From Avena insularis (Eukaryota > Streptophyta > Magnoliopsida > Poales > Poaceae), in NCBI GenBank assembly GCA_023614405.1, contig CM042694.1:483635392-483699391 (forward strand): a DNA stretch of 64,000 bases, in the 5' to 3' direction. This document shows, piece after piece, positions 9,551-21,229 of the stretch (positions are counted from its first letter, which is position 1; each line of letters starts with the position of its first letter). The notes under the pieces were generated by a model that ran no database searches, was not told the origin of the DNA, and was given only the letters and a program-made list of their open reading frames with translations. The position numbers were made by a program, and so were the translations under genes.

Positions 9551-12336
9551 ACATCTCCAAGCTTAACTCCTGCTCGTCCTCGAGTAGGTAAGTGATAAAA
9601 AGAAAGAATAATTTTTGAGGTGACATGCACCATCATAAACTTGATCAAAGTATTTGTAAAACATTGATAGCTGGGATCATAGTGCTTCAACATAGCATGA
9701 AAGACAAAGTTCTAACAATAAGACATAGCAACTATGTTGTAACATGAAAAGGCACAAACAAAAGATTCATGATTAACAATGCTTTGCAAGATGTTTGTTT
9801 GTTTCATATAAAGAAAACATAGCATAGTGGTATTTAGCTTGTCCCTCATAGAGTAGCAAACATAAATGCATAGGACACCTTCAAAGTTTATAAGGGTGAC
9901 TAGATACAATTAGTTTAAGAACAAGCAATATCAAAATTATGCATCAATCAACAAGTCTTGGGACAATGCACATAGAACTAAGAATGGCCACTATGCTCTC
10001 TCAACAGGTGCATAAAGATAGAAGGTGGAGACTCAACATAAAAGTGGAAGAAAGGCCTTCATAGAAGGAAGTAGGGATTCAAGTTTCATAAAGAGGTTCC
10101 AAAAATTATGGTACTTATTAGCTTTTAGCTCTCATTGCCCCTATCATAAGCATCTTGAAGTGATTAAGGTTAAAGTGAACAAACTATGGAGTATATGCTT
10201 GACAAAGTATAAGTTGGAAATCTCATGTCCCTTGAATACGAGGGCCGCTCCTCATGCTACTCAAGTTTAGTTACTAGTAAGTTCTTGTCATAGTAAGTAC
10301 ATGTGTATCAGAGAGAACTGCCAATGGGGTACCCCTTGCCCAATGATATGGAAGAATCCTCATATCAAAATGACAAGGCAAGACAACGAGAATCTCAGCA
10401 ATCTTCTTATTTGCCATGGGAAAATGGTGCTTTTTTCTCTCTTTCCTCTTTTCTCATATCTTTTTTTCTTTTTCTCCTTTTCTCAATATCTGACTCTTTT
10501 TTATAAGAACAATGCTTCATAGACAGCTCATTATGGTTACGCTGCAGGTTTCCACCGTAATTAGGCATGGATTAGACCAGCGGCCTAGGCGTTTCTCTAA
10601 CACACATACATAACTCCATGGAATTACAAGCTCCCCTTTCATTTCACACTGACGACATCCATAGACAAAAGAGCATGATATCAACTAGGTACAAAGTACA
10701 AGTGCAATGTTGAAAGCGTTCCCCATGACAACATGGTTCTCCTAATCCCCAACATATAAGTGCAAGCATATACAACATAAATGACACAATGGTTCAAGTT
10801 TATTAAGGGCAAGAAAAGTAAAGTGTGCCATCAAGTTCGTGAGAGCTTTAATCACTAGTTTTCTCATAACAAGTTTAATTCGGAAGGTAGATAAAAACAT
10901 GAATATACTTGGAATAGAATATGCTAATAGGTAGGCATGGTGGAATCTTTGGAATAACTTGGTTTTAGGAGTTGGATGCATGAGTGGAACTCATACTTAG
11001 TTATGGAGGCTAGCAAAAGACTGGGAGCGACCAACTAAGAGAGCAATATTGGCCGTAATCATGCAGAGCGACAAAACATTATTAATCAAAGCATAAAGTG
11101 ATACTACAAGTTCAAAATTAAAGGATCATAAAGGCTTATGGTGACTTGGAGTAGTCATAACATGGTGTGAGCATGTGCCAAGTCAACCCAAATAAAGCAT
11201 AAGAGGAGAATACCACAATACTATGCTTTAATATGCTAAAACAACACATGATTCTTCCAAGGCACATTAAGCAATCTCAATTGTTTATAACAATTCATGA
11301 TATAGCAAATAATACTAAGCATAAAGCCAAAACAATATCAAGCATAGCATGACAAAGCATAGGCCATAGTCAAAAACAAGCTCTCTTTACCACTTAAGCA
11401 TGAACTTTTCCTACTATTTTCCAATCCAAACCAAACTATTTGAAAACCAATGTATGAAAGAGGGGGTCCAACCAATTTATTCAATCAAACTAAGAAAACA
11501 AGCAAACAAAAAACCAAAAACAAAAATGAAAAAGAAGACGCTCCAAGAACAACACAATTGTGCAAGAAACAATCAAAATGAAGTGTTTGGAAGAAACCTG
11601 GGATTTTTATTGATGAAGAAGGGTTTGCCTTGGGCATCCCCAAGCTTTGACGCTTGTACTTCTTGGATATTTCTTGGTGTTACACGCGTGGCATCCCCAA
11701 GCTTGAGCTTTAGTCCATTCTTCATCTCATTACTCATTCCTTCCATACACCTGGAATTTTTCCTTCATATAAAACTTCACACAATCTTTATTAGCAACAT
11801 TAGTGCACTCAAGATAATAAGTCTTTAGGTTCAGTTCCAACACCAATAAAACTTCCATTAAAACACAAGCTACTGTAGAACTTCCCTCAAAAAGCTCAAT
11901 TCCCCAAAAGAACTCAAAAAGGAACCAAAAGAAGCAAACGCAAATAATGGCAGAGATCTATTAAAACAGACCAGCAGGTAAAAATTATTCTTTTCCAAGA
12001 CCTTATGTTGCTCAAATAAAAAAATGTTGAACTAACAAAAGTTAGATAACAACCTAGGGCAGAAGCACAAAAATTTACACCTCAAAAAGACATACATAGA
12101 GTTTGCACGAATTTTTACGGTGAAGCACAGAAATCTGTTTCAGGACAACAACTTTCCCAATCATTACTTCTCTCTCATTAGAGGTTACTCTTGGCACAAA
12201 AAGCAAATAAAAAGGATAAGGAGCGGTTATTACTAAACTAATAACTTTCAAAACTCATTTAAAACTTTTGGGTTATCTCCCAGTAAGTACTTTTCTTTAA
12301 CGCCTTTAAGTTAGGCATAAGAAGCAAGAAAAAAAA
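9551..12336 (-). other. 3' noncoding region of element B, shared block
   Basis: No protein-coding frame is supported. From the polypurine tract inwards it is nearly collinear with element C (23987-26086), and in inverse orientation with D (35246-37150) and F (51716-53986). The palindrome GGGGTACCCC is at 10326-10335. Short frames here are not conserved as proteins between copies. Confidence 0.75.
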
Positions 12337-13389
12337 TCAAGTGTTCTCCAATGAAGAATCATTAAGAGAAAATTTTGTTTTCATAGGAGAGGCAAAAGAA
12401 ATCTTTTCTCTCTTATTAGGGAAGTGTTCTATACCTTTCTTGAGTGGGAGTTGATATTTAATGGTGCCTTCTTTCATATCAATAATGGCACCAACAGTTA
12501 TAAGAAAAGGTCTTCCCAAAGTAATATGACAAGAAGCATTGCATTCAACATCCAAAACATAGAAATCAACAGGGACATAGGCATTTCTAACCATAATAAG
12601 AACATCATTAATACTCCCCATGAGTTTCTTTTTAGCATTATCATCAAGTGGGACATTCAAATAACAATCTTCCAATGGTGTCAAGTCAAGCATATCATAA
12701 ATCCTTCTAGGCATAATAGAAACACTACTATCAAGATCACATAAAGCTTTGAAATCAAAATCATTCACTTTCATATTAATGATGGGTTCCCAACCATCTT
12801 CTTGTTTTATAGGAATAGAAGATTTATCTTTCATCTTTTCTTCTTTAATTTTTATGAGAGCATCAGTAATGTGTTTTGTAAAGGCCATATTCATAGAACT
12901 AGCATTAGGACTTTTAGTAAGCTTTTGTAGGAACTTAATAACTTCAGAGATGTTGCAACCATCAAGATCAAAATCATAATTATCATCTAAAGTAGTAGAG
13001 ATATTACTAGCCTCAACACTAGTGGTAGTGATAGTAGAAACACTAATGTTTCTAGCAATTTCATCTTCTCTTTCCCACTTAGCATGCAATTCAGCTAATA
13101 GTCTAACATTTCCATCAATTCTAACTTGTATGGCATTAGTAGCAGCAAAGAGATTATCAATAGTTTCAGGTTTAGCAGCCATTTTATTAATCAAAGAGGA
13201 TTGTGCTTCAGACAAAGATGATATATTTCTTTTAGCGTTAGAAAGTTTCAATTGCAAACTAGGAATTTCCCTATTTAAACTCTCAAGTTGATGACTAATA
13301 TTCTTCAAAATGGTAGATTGTTCCTCCATAGTTTTAGTAAATAATTTATTTTGTTCATATTGCATTTGCATGAAGTTTTTAGTGGCCAT
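12337..13389 (-). pseudogene. coiled-coil linker and aspartic protease, element B
   Basis: A 350-codon frame in the same frame as gag upstream, separated only by an in-frame TGA just before 13389. The N-terminal part is helical and coiled-coil-like (QLESLNREIPSLQLKLSNAK). The C-terminal part is the protease, with the active site altered to CDLDSSVSIMP (D-L-D where the family has D-L-G) and a second motif ITLGRPFLITVGAIIDM. Loss of the active-site glycine should abolish or greatly reduce activity. The frame ends near the start of the 3' noncoding region, and no reverse transcriptase follows. Confidence 0.8.
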
Positions 13390-13407
13390 TTCAACTTCTA
13401 AAATTCT

Positions 13408-14340
13408 TCATTCACTAGGTATTCCAGGTTTGCCATTATAACCATAAGTATTATTAGGAGGGTAAGGCCTATAATTTTTATTACCATAAGCATTGTTGCC
13501 AAAATTATTATTTCTTATAAAGTTCACATCAACTTGCTCTTCTTGAGAAACCAAAGAGGCTAAGGGAACATGATTTGGATCAATATGAGCCTTCCCATTA
13601 ACAAGCATAGACATAATAACATCAATTTTATCACTCAAGAAAGAGGTTTCTTCAACAGAATTTACCTTCTTACCTTGTGGAGCTCTCTCAGTGTGCCATT
13701 CAGAATAGTTAACCATCATATTATCCAGGAGATTTGTTGCAGCACCCAAAGTAATGGTCATAAAGGTACCTCCAGCAGCAGAATCAAATAGATTTCTTGA
13801 AGAATGGTTCAATCCTGCATAAAAAGTTTGGATAATCATCCAAGTAGTTAGTCCATGAGTGGGACAATTGTTTACCATAGATTTCATTCTTTCCCAAGCT
13901 TGAGCATCATGTTCATTATCAGATTGTTTAAACTTCATTATTTCACTTCTCATAGATATAATCTTAGCAGGAGGATAGTATTTTCCAATGAAAGCATCTT
14001 TGCATTTAGTCCAAGAATCAATACTATTCCTAGTTAAGGAATTCAACCATTCTTTAGCTTTTCTTCTCAAAGAGAAATGAAACAATTTAAGCTTAATGAT
14101 ATCTCCATCTATATCCCTATTCTTTTGCATCTCACAAAGTTCAACAAAGTTATTTAGATGAGCAGCAACATCTTCATTACCAATACCAGAAAATTCTTCT
14201 CTCATAACAAGATTGAGTGAAGCAGGTTTTATTTCAAAGAAAGTAGCTTCAGGAACAGGTGGAGCAATAGGTGTGCTCATGAAATCATTGGTGTTGGTTC
14301 TAGTGAAGTCACACAACTTAGTATTTTCAAGAGTAGTCAT
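13408..14340 (-). pseudogene. gag (Retrotrans_gag-like), element B
   Basis: A 310-codon intact stretch beginning MTTLENTKLCDF, with the capsid-like Retrotrans_gag core at about residues 65-170: HLNNFVELCEMQ, LKLFHFSLRRKAKEWLNSL, KYYPPAKIISMR, NEHDAQAWERMK and then FYAGLN. It would form the virus-like particle. The ATG is 147 bp downstream of the primer site, as expected for the first ORF. The frame ends with TGA (just after PSE), and the same frame then runs on through the protease for 350 codons. That single stop is either a CGA-to-TGA decay change or a termination codon that could be read through. Confidence 0.8.
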
Positions 14341-14486
14341 TTTTTTGTGTTTTTAATAAAGAAAGAAAACTTGTAAAACTAATTTTTGTGTGTTTTTGAT
14401 AAAGAAACAAGCAAACAAAGCAAAACAAAAATAACAAAGTAAAGAGATTGGTTATGAGGGACTGCCCTTGTGAAGATGTCCTTGAC

Positions 14487-14504
14487 TCCCCGGCAACAGC
14501 GCCA
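14487..14504 (-). other. primer binding site of element B (tRNA-Asp type)
   Basis: On the minus strand TGGCGCTGTTGCCGGGGA, complementary with one mismatch to the 3' end of plant tRNA-Asp. It lies 11 bp inside the 5' LTR. Confidence 0.85.
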
Positions 14505-14515
14505 GAAAAATAGCT

Positions 14516-15887
14516 TGATGTCTACGCACTTCTATTCTTGTAGATAGTTGTTGGGCCTCCAAGTGCAGAGGTTTGTAGAATAGTAGCAAGTTTCCCTTAA
14601 GTGGATTACCCAAGGTTTATAGAACTTAGGGAGGAAGTGGTCAAAGGTATGCCTCTCAAGCAACCCTGCAATCAAGATACAAGAAGTCTCTTGTGTCCCC
14701 AACACACCCAATACACTTGTCAGGTGTATAGGTGCACCAGTTCAGCGAAGAGATAGTAAAATACAAGTGGTATGGATATAAGACAATGGTGCCAGGAAAT
14801 AGCTTGATGGCGTGGAAGAAACTAAAGGCAAACTGAAATAAATATGGAAGCTAGCAAACATATAACAGATCTAGTTGCAAATGGTGTTTCAATGCTTAGA
14901 AACAAGGCCTAGGGATCATACTTTCGCTAGTGAACACTCTCATATAAATATCTTCTCTTTATGATACTACTCTGAACTACTCTCCGGTTGGAGACTCTAA
15001 TCCATGGTAGGTCTATAACATCACTCCTCAAAGTAAGCCTTTCCCATCTAGATAACCCCATGATGTCAGCTTGAGCACTAGATGGTTCCAACAAACACCA
15101 CAATTTCATAAAGACATCCAACTCCAAATATAACTCATAACCAGTATTTTTAATCTCTAGCCTAAGTGCCACCATGATGTGCATGCTGTCACTTTCACAC
15201 ACATGGGGAGAGCAAAGATCTATTAAAGCACTTGAGTAGCAAGGTAGATCTACTTGATTAAAAAGCTCATGATCACAATATGATTATGCATAGAGAGAGA
15301 GATGAACACATAGCTACCGGTAGAACCTTAGCCTCGAGGAAGAACTACTCCCTCATCATCATGGGAATCAGCAATGGCGATGGAGATGGCGGTGGAGATT
15401 GATGGAGATGGCTCTGGGGGCACTTTCCCGTCCTGACAGGGTGCCAGAACAGAGACTTCTCTCCCCTGAATCTCCTCTTCGGTGGCGGCGGCACTGCGGA
15501 ACTTTTCGTGGATTTCTGATTGACGATTTAGGGTTTTTGCATCGGGAGGCATCTTATAGGCGAAGAGGCAAGGTCGGTGGGCGGCCAGGGGCCCACACCA
15601 TGCCCTGGCGCGGCCAGGGGGACCCGCACCTAGGGGTGGTGTGGCCACCCTGTGGCCCCCCTTCGTCTCTCCTTCGGGCTCCATGAGTCTTCCGGGAACA
15701 TAATAACTTTGGCTTTTGTCCTGTCCAATTCCGAGAATATTCATTTTCTGACTTTCCTAGAACCAAAAACAGCAGAAAACAGGCAACTGCCACTGTGGCA
15801 TCTTGTTAATAGGTTAGTCCAAGAAAGTGTATAAAAAGTACTCCAAAGTGTGGACAAAACATAAGAAAGTAGATAAAACCAAGCATG
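14516..15887 (-). repeat. 5' LTR of element B (right copy, truncated)
   Basis: Matches 8150 onward but stops at AAGCATG (15887), losing about 40 terminal bases including the TG end. The sequence beyond is a MITE remnant. Confidence 0.8.
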
Positions 15888-16020
15888 AAATATTGTATAT
15901 TTTCTTAATATGTCCATTCAATATTGTAGATGTAGATATTTTTTCTAAATATTTGGTTAAAATTAGTAAGGTTTGAATTTTGACTAATGCTTAGATGCCT
16001 TATATTTTGGGCGGCGGGAG
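15888..16020. mobile_element. half of a Stowaway-like MITE
   Basis: The right end reads TTATATTTTGGGCGGCGGGAG followed by TA, a mutated form of a Stowaway terminus (reverse: CTCCCGCCGCCCAAAATATAA). The matching left end is missing where it abuts the broken LTR of element B. AT-rich, no coding frame. Confidence 0.45.
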
Positions 16021-16283
16021 TACTACAATGACATATCATCACTATATAAGTTATAACACGTAAAGTTCTATAATTTTGAGCCACATCTAGAAAGTATCAG
16101 GTATTTGGTTCCTGTACTTTATATATCACTAGTAAGTTCCACATGCCATGCACGTGAGGCTCAGATAATAGAAGTATGACATATTATCACTATAAAAATA
16201 TAATATGTAAATCTAAAAAATTATACTTTTGAGCCAATCCGTAAAGTATCGGGTGTATATCTAGTTCTTGTACTTTATATCAT

Positions 16284-16800
16284 GTAGAAATCAACATTTG
16301 TTAGCTACCAAATACTCAGAAATTATGATACCATGCTCTATAGAAATAAAAGAGAAGATTCTAGAATGATAGAAAAGTGTGTTTTGAGGTTATCAATAGA
16401 ATCTTCTAGATGCCATAATGAAAAAGAATATCCAACAACTAGCAATATTGGGATTTGCCGATCTTTATCTAACGATCAATGTTCAAAGTTATTTGTAAAC
16501 TATATAGTGATAAGATAAGATAAGATAAGATGTAGAAATCAACCTTTATTAGTTAACCTGATAGTCAAAAAATTGGTAACATGGTCTAGAGAAATGACTG
16601 AGATGATTCTAGAATGATGGAGAAGTGTGTTTTAAGGTAAGTTCATAGCTTTCAATGAGCTAAAGTATATCAATAGAATCTCCTAGATGCTAGAATAGAA
16701 AAGAAGATCCAACGGTTAGCAATATTGGGATTCGCCAGTCTTGATCCAACGGTGAATATTAAAAGTTTTCGTACACTATATAATGGTAAGTTAAAATAAA
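16284..16800. repeat. diverged tandem duplication, ~230-260 bp units
   Basis: ATGTAGAAATCAAC begins both units, near 16284 and 16530. Both then carry AGATTCTAGAATGAT, GAAAAGTGTGTTTT/GAGAAGTGTGTTTT, ATCAATAGAATC, AGCAATATTGGGATT and a shared TATATAGTGATAAG/TATATAATGGTAAG end. A (GATAA)n patch lies between them (about 16512-16530). A smaller repeated pair precedes it (TGACATATCATCACTAT at 16030, TGACATATTATCACTAT at 16167). Origin unknown; no coding potential seen. From 16800 to 17086 I see nothing else. Confidence 0.65.
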
Positions 16801-17087
16801 TCTCTAAAGATTATGGTCTCGTCACATTAGCTTAACCAGAGAGTAGTGTATGAGCCTATAATCGTTGAACCCAATGTTTTTTACATAGATTACGACCCTT
16901 ACACAAGCATTGAGGTGATTGTTTTTTAAAGTATATGTTATGTGGTTCATAACATACTGTTGATGCTAAAATATCCCTATTTTGAAAAGGAACTCTAGAA
17001 TTGGGGACTAAAGTGCATCATGCTAAAGGTCCAAAGAAAATATAATCAAGTACATACAAGTAACCAAACTGATTACGATAAGACATA

Positions 17088-17343
17088 CTCCCTCCGTACG
17101 TAAATAAGTGTACTTTTAGGTTTATCTTAATCAAACCTTTTAAAGTTTGACCAATTATTATGAAAAACATACTCACATTTATGATACCAAAATAGTATCA
17201 CTATATATGTTTTGAAGTGGAGTTTCAGAATATATCAATTTGATGCCATATATGTTCCTAATATATACAATAAAGTTGGTTAAATTCCAAAATATTTGAC
17301 TCAAGATAATCCTAAAAGTACACTTATTTGCGGACAAAGGGAG
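17088..17343. mobile_element. Stowaway MITE (Tc1/mariner class), 256 bp
   Basis: Left end CTCCCTCCGTACGTAAATAA and right end TTATTTGCGGACAAAGGGAG are inverted complements, and homology continues inward through AAGTGTACTTTTAGG. The flanking TA target duplications are at 17086-17087 and 17344-17345. AT-rich core, no ORF. Confidence 0.9.
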
Positions 17344-18026
17344 TACTACCGATACAAGAACATGGTTCAAAGGAGAGAGTCCAACAAGTTGAAAGCTGAT
17401 AACTTCAGACAACTAAACAAAAAAAGTTCAATAGGGTCGATAACTACTTCTCTACTATTGTAGTACGAAGTATTACATATGGATTGTATCGGTACGTACT
17501 GTAGCAACAAGTCATGTTTCTTAGTTAAACATGATGTCGATTTCAAACCAGGGCGTTCCTGAAGGTCGGGATGAACCAAAGAGGATGCTTCACCGTTTCT
17601 TCCTAGAAGCGAGGGTTACTAATTCCCTCCACGACATTGATATTAGAAGTAACACCGTAGTATTTACCCCTCAGACTAAAGCGGCATAATTCAGGCTGTC
17701 ACTCTTTGGAAAGCCATGCTATAGTTGGCAAGGTGTAGACACAATTGCTCCTTTTCAGATATCCTGACGCAAGATCAGCACCGCCTATGGGCATGATAAT
17801 CGGATAGTTCACTCTAAGGGAAAGATAATATGTTCCAAAGTCAGCAATCTTTTCGCATGGATTAGCTTGCTCAACCCGACTAGTGTTTATTAAGAACACC
17901 AGGAAGCCAAACCCAGAAGTATAAGTAGAGATAATACGACCGTGATGTACAACACGAGGATGAGGAGCACCAGTACGATGGCGAAAATGGCAAGTAATAC
18001 AACTGGGCTCATAAGAAGCGCCAAGC

Positions 18027-18027
<1 letters not shown>

Positions 18028-18088
<61 letters not shown>
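18028..18088. repeat. (TA)n microsatellite, 61 bp
   Basis: Uninterrupted TA dinucleotides for 61 bp within the 3' part of pseudogene 1. On the minus strand it would translate as alternating Ile-Tyr, which is not a credible coding segment. Confidence 0.98.
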
Positions 18089-18091
<3 letters not shown>

Positions 18092-18789
18092 GAAGTCTAG
18101 AACCATCTGCAGATCTTGCTAACCACCAAAAACCAACAATATAGTCGTGGTCGTCTCCAATAGCATCAAGAAATTCATCCGCTAGCTCATCTATGGAAGC
18201 TGGTCACGCCAAGACCAACGTAGGACCTTAAAAAAGGTAGAACACGTTAACTGATGATTCTGATAGTATGATATAGTGAATCACGCTAAAAAAATTCTTC
18301 CAGTGGAACTGGATGCAAAGTAGGTCGAACATAGAAAAAACAACTATGGCCTACAATCGTACAAAACAAACAAAGCATTATATATTTGAGAAATTTTCAA
18401 ATGAACGAAATCATCTTTTTTTAAACAAGACGAGCAATTTTGCCCCATTTTATTTAAAAAAGGCAAAGAGATTGACCGATTTATTTGCAGGGGAACTGCC
18501 CAAAACTGTACAATTGTAGAAAACATATGATAAGAAAGACACAAGGTTTTACACTGACATATCCATTTGCACTCCTGCATGATTGTGGTGTGTTGGATTA
18601 CATTACAGGTAAAAACCATTTAACGTATTATTTTTAGGATATTCAAGTAGATCTTAAATTCCTATCGAATGGACTCAAAGACATCCGGAAAAATCTATAG
18701 AATTCAATCTGACGAATCAAACGACTGCTGTAAGAAGAAATCCTACGAAAATTCTTTGATTTATATAGTTCATAAGTCTAAAATAACTA

Positions 18790-18908
18790 CCCTCCGGTCC
18801 ATATTAAATGCCTTAAATTTATCTAGATTCTTATGTATCTAGTTAGGTATTTAGGCTAGAGGCATTCGCGTCTATATAAAGTTAAGACCATTAATATGGA
18901 CCGGAGGG
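18790..18908. mobile_element. Stowaway-like MITE, ~119 bp
   Basis: CCCTCCGGTCCATATTAA at the left and TTAATATGGACCGGAGGG at the right are perfect 18 bp inverted repeats. TA precedes the left end; the right flank reads AATA, so the TSD is imperfect. It sits in the intron-like gap of pseudogene 1. Confidence 0.8.
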
Positions 18909-19898
18909 AATACTCATATTTTTATTTAAATGAAACATTATCTAAGAGAATTTGGTAAAATAGCTTGGAAACATGAGTAATTAAGACAATACACTACATA
19001 TGGAGGAATAATTACCAGGATGAAGAGGATCCCAAACATGAATGTAGCCATACAGAGTTGTGGAGAACACCAGTCCGTCGTTGGTAATTTCATCATTGTA
19101 ACTGTAAGTGCTTAGGGTGTGGTTAAGAGGAAGTGGAAGAATTGTCCATCCATCATCACTTCCCTAAAGGACAACAATTCTGATGTCGAAGACTGCAACA
19201 AGTGAGAAATCTTTATATCTCCCAGCAGCCGTGGGAACTTGGCAAATAGCAACCTTCTATAGTACAGCTACAATATTATTATGCAACAAGAACTTGGTTG
19301 GGTGGTATGTTGCTTCGAACCATAATGCTGGGAGAGGAATCTTGTGATGAGTGTACACATGGCGAATATCCAACTTGCCTCTAGAGATAGCCGTGGCAAT
19401 GCAGTCTCCATTGGCACCTACCAACTGCGCAGAAGTATTGCCTGGTACCACAACATCGGAGGAGGACATGCCCAGCGACGATAACTTGCACAAGATGCTA
19501 TCAGTTATGAAGTAATATAAGAAATCTATCGGTCCCTTTGTCAGGGGGATGAATAACACATGGGAAGCCAAACGGCAGTGAATCATCCAGAGTCGTACTA
19601 GGTTTTGTAGATTCAAGAAAAGTTTGGATGAACCGATGAGGTTGGCCACGGTGATGCCATCGCATCTTGTTACAAGTTTTTCAAGGGGGCCTTCGGTAAA
19701 CACGTTGTGAAACAGCTCGGAATCATGCTCAATATTCTTGCTCGATGACGCCATCGCGAGGCAGCATCTGGATTTTATTGGTTGGGTTTCAAAAGAGAGG
19801 GGAATCAATGGCGACAACTGCCTGCGTGAGACGTGGAAGAGAATCCGGAAGCGACATATGGCGGAAGTGACAATGCATGGTGTGAAAGGGGAAGACAC

Positions 19899-20247
19899 TG
19901 GGAAGAGAGGGGGTTAACCACCCTGGAGGGGGCGGGGGAAGAGGCAAGGGGGAAAGGCTAGATTAATCAACACGAGCATGCGCTCCTCAGCTGCATTTTG
20001 AGGAGACAGTGAGTCAGTGAACCATCAGACTCCCTACTCCCTGGTAGTAGGTATCTAGATGGTTGGAGTAGTTAATTTGGATGTGGGCTCCCACTCTCTA
20101 GAGGAGACTGTGACCGTCCTGACACCCTAGTAGATGCCTAGAAGGTACGGGTAGTAATTAGGAAATCCGACCTCTATATTGGCTTTGTCAATTCAATGGT
20201 CATGGCAGCTGGGTTAACAAAAACGACATGCTAGTTTGGCAAGGTGC
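19899..20247. other. intergenic, nothing recognised
   Basis: Upstream flank of pseudogene 1. It starts with a G-rich patch (AGGGGGCGGGGGAAGAGG near 19924) that could belong to a former promoter. No TATA box or repeat was identified with confidence. Confidence 0.4.
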
Positions 20248-20995
20248 TACACTTTTAGTCCCACTTCTTACATCTAGGGTGCATATTAGTCTCACATCTT
20301 GTAAATGGGGAAAAACTAGTCCCACCACTTGCAACTTAGTATATTTCAAATGGATTCGACCGCGCTGAGTTGCCGTATCGGGCAGTTTTGCGGGTTAGTC
20401 CATAACATTAAGTCTGGGGTAATTTATGGGTCCACACAAAGAAACCTTGTTTGCAGAAAAGCCCATGTGCCGAAGCTAAAATCTTGGAAATCTGACATGA
20501 TATGCAAACAATAGATGTCCTTATGCTGATCCAATGTACTTTGCAATGCTCAAGTTGAATTATTACATATAAAAATACCTTTTGATGCAGAAGGATTATG
20601 CAGAGTATAATAAAAGAATCAAATTTGGTCAGATTTCACGTAACTGAAAACTGACAATGCAATATTGAGTGAACTGCACATGTGCAGTACGAACATTGTT
20701 CAACCAACCTAAAATGACATTATTCTACGCAAATATTCTACATCAACTAACAAAAGCAATAGAAGTCATCGAAGAACATTGATTAGGATGGTATTATTTT
20801 ATGGTCTCAATCACAAAAACACGCCTTCAGGACAGCTGAACATGTACAAATTCGGTAAAAATGTTCAAATCGCTCAAATTTGTTTGAAATGGACTAATTT
20901 GCACCGGGATGCAAGATGTAAGACTAATTTTATCCACTTTGCAAGATATGGGACTAATTTGCACCCCGGATGCAAGCAGTGGGACTAAAAGTGTA
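20248..20995. mobile_element. MULE-like long inverted-repeat element, ~750 bp
   Basis: The left end TACACTTTTAGTCCCACTTC and the inverted right end TACACTTTTAGTCCCACTGC stay similar inward for about 100 bp. Both arms include ATTAGTC(T/C)CA(C/T)ATCTTG-type subterminal repeats and end in ATTTCAAA. The right arm carries two subrepeats of a TTGCA-CC-GGATGCAAG motif. No transposase frame lies in the core, so this is a non-autonomous DNA element. The TSD is unclear. Long TIRs favour the Mutator superfamily; a foldback element is the alternative. Confidence 0.6.
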
Positions 20996-21229
20996 TTTAC
21001 CGCTTTGGCGAGAAATAAGTGATGTAGCAATGTACACTACTCTAGTACTAGCACATGAGTTTCAAAAAAAATTTACTAGCACATGTTCAAACATTACAAA
21101 GTTCTTGTTTTGACGAAATCTAGAATTCGTTGATCTTTACAAAGGCCGGGTGAAACCAACATTTTGCAGAAGGATTGTGAGCAGGAGAATAGTTTATATC
21201 ATCCTAGCCATACAAGTTATGAGTACCAA

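Larger units (their letters stand above)
8150..15887 (-). mobile_element. Athila-type non-autonomous element B (gag-protease only)
   Basis: A minus-strand LTR element. Read on the minus strand: 5' LTR (15887-14516, outer end lost), tRNA-Asp-type primer site, a gag-protease frame (14340-12337), a long noncoding region and a 3' LTR (9550-8150). The LTRs start TGATACATTGCAAACG and end GTAGACATCA on the coding strand. There is no reverse transcriptase, integrase or second ORF, so the element depended on enzymes in trans. A TSD cannot be checked because the right end is truncated. Confidence 0.85.
17555..19898 (-). pseudogene. F-box-associated DUF295-like (KIB1-4 propeller) pseudogene 1
   Basis: A minus-strand cellular-gene remnant. 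The 5' part (19898 to about 19020, probable start MASSSKNIEHD near 19750) stays in one frame apart from TAG codons near 19256 and 19167. It includes VAICQVPTAAGRYKDFSLVAVFD, a GSDDGWTILPLPL stretch and then GYIHVWDPLHPG, which looks like beta-propeller blades. It ends at a plausible donor (CCTG|GTAATT). A 3' part (18106-17555) has FLVFLINTSR, a FGTYYLSLRVNYPIIMP stretch, KRSNCVYT and LWFIPT. This is the typical DUF295 ending, again with stops (near 17698 and 17605). A (TA)n run and a MITE lie in the middle. Family assignment is from pattern, not from a search. It is paralogous to the split gene at 21230-21569/38320-39492. Confidence 0.55.

Noticed and set aside
10025..10522. Short frames in the B 3' noncoding block
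   Set aside because: Equivalent places in C, D and F do not keep the frames, so no coding support.
17699..18106. Frame with a long Ile-Tyr run
   Set aside because: The first third is the (TA)n microsatellite. Only the downstream half resembles a DUF295-like C-terminus and was used there.
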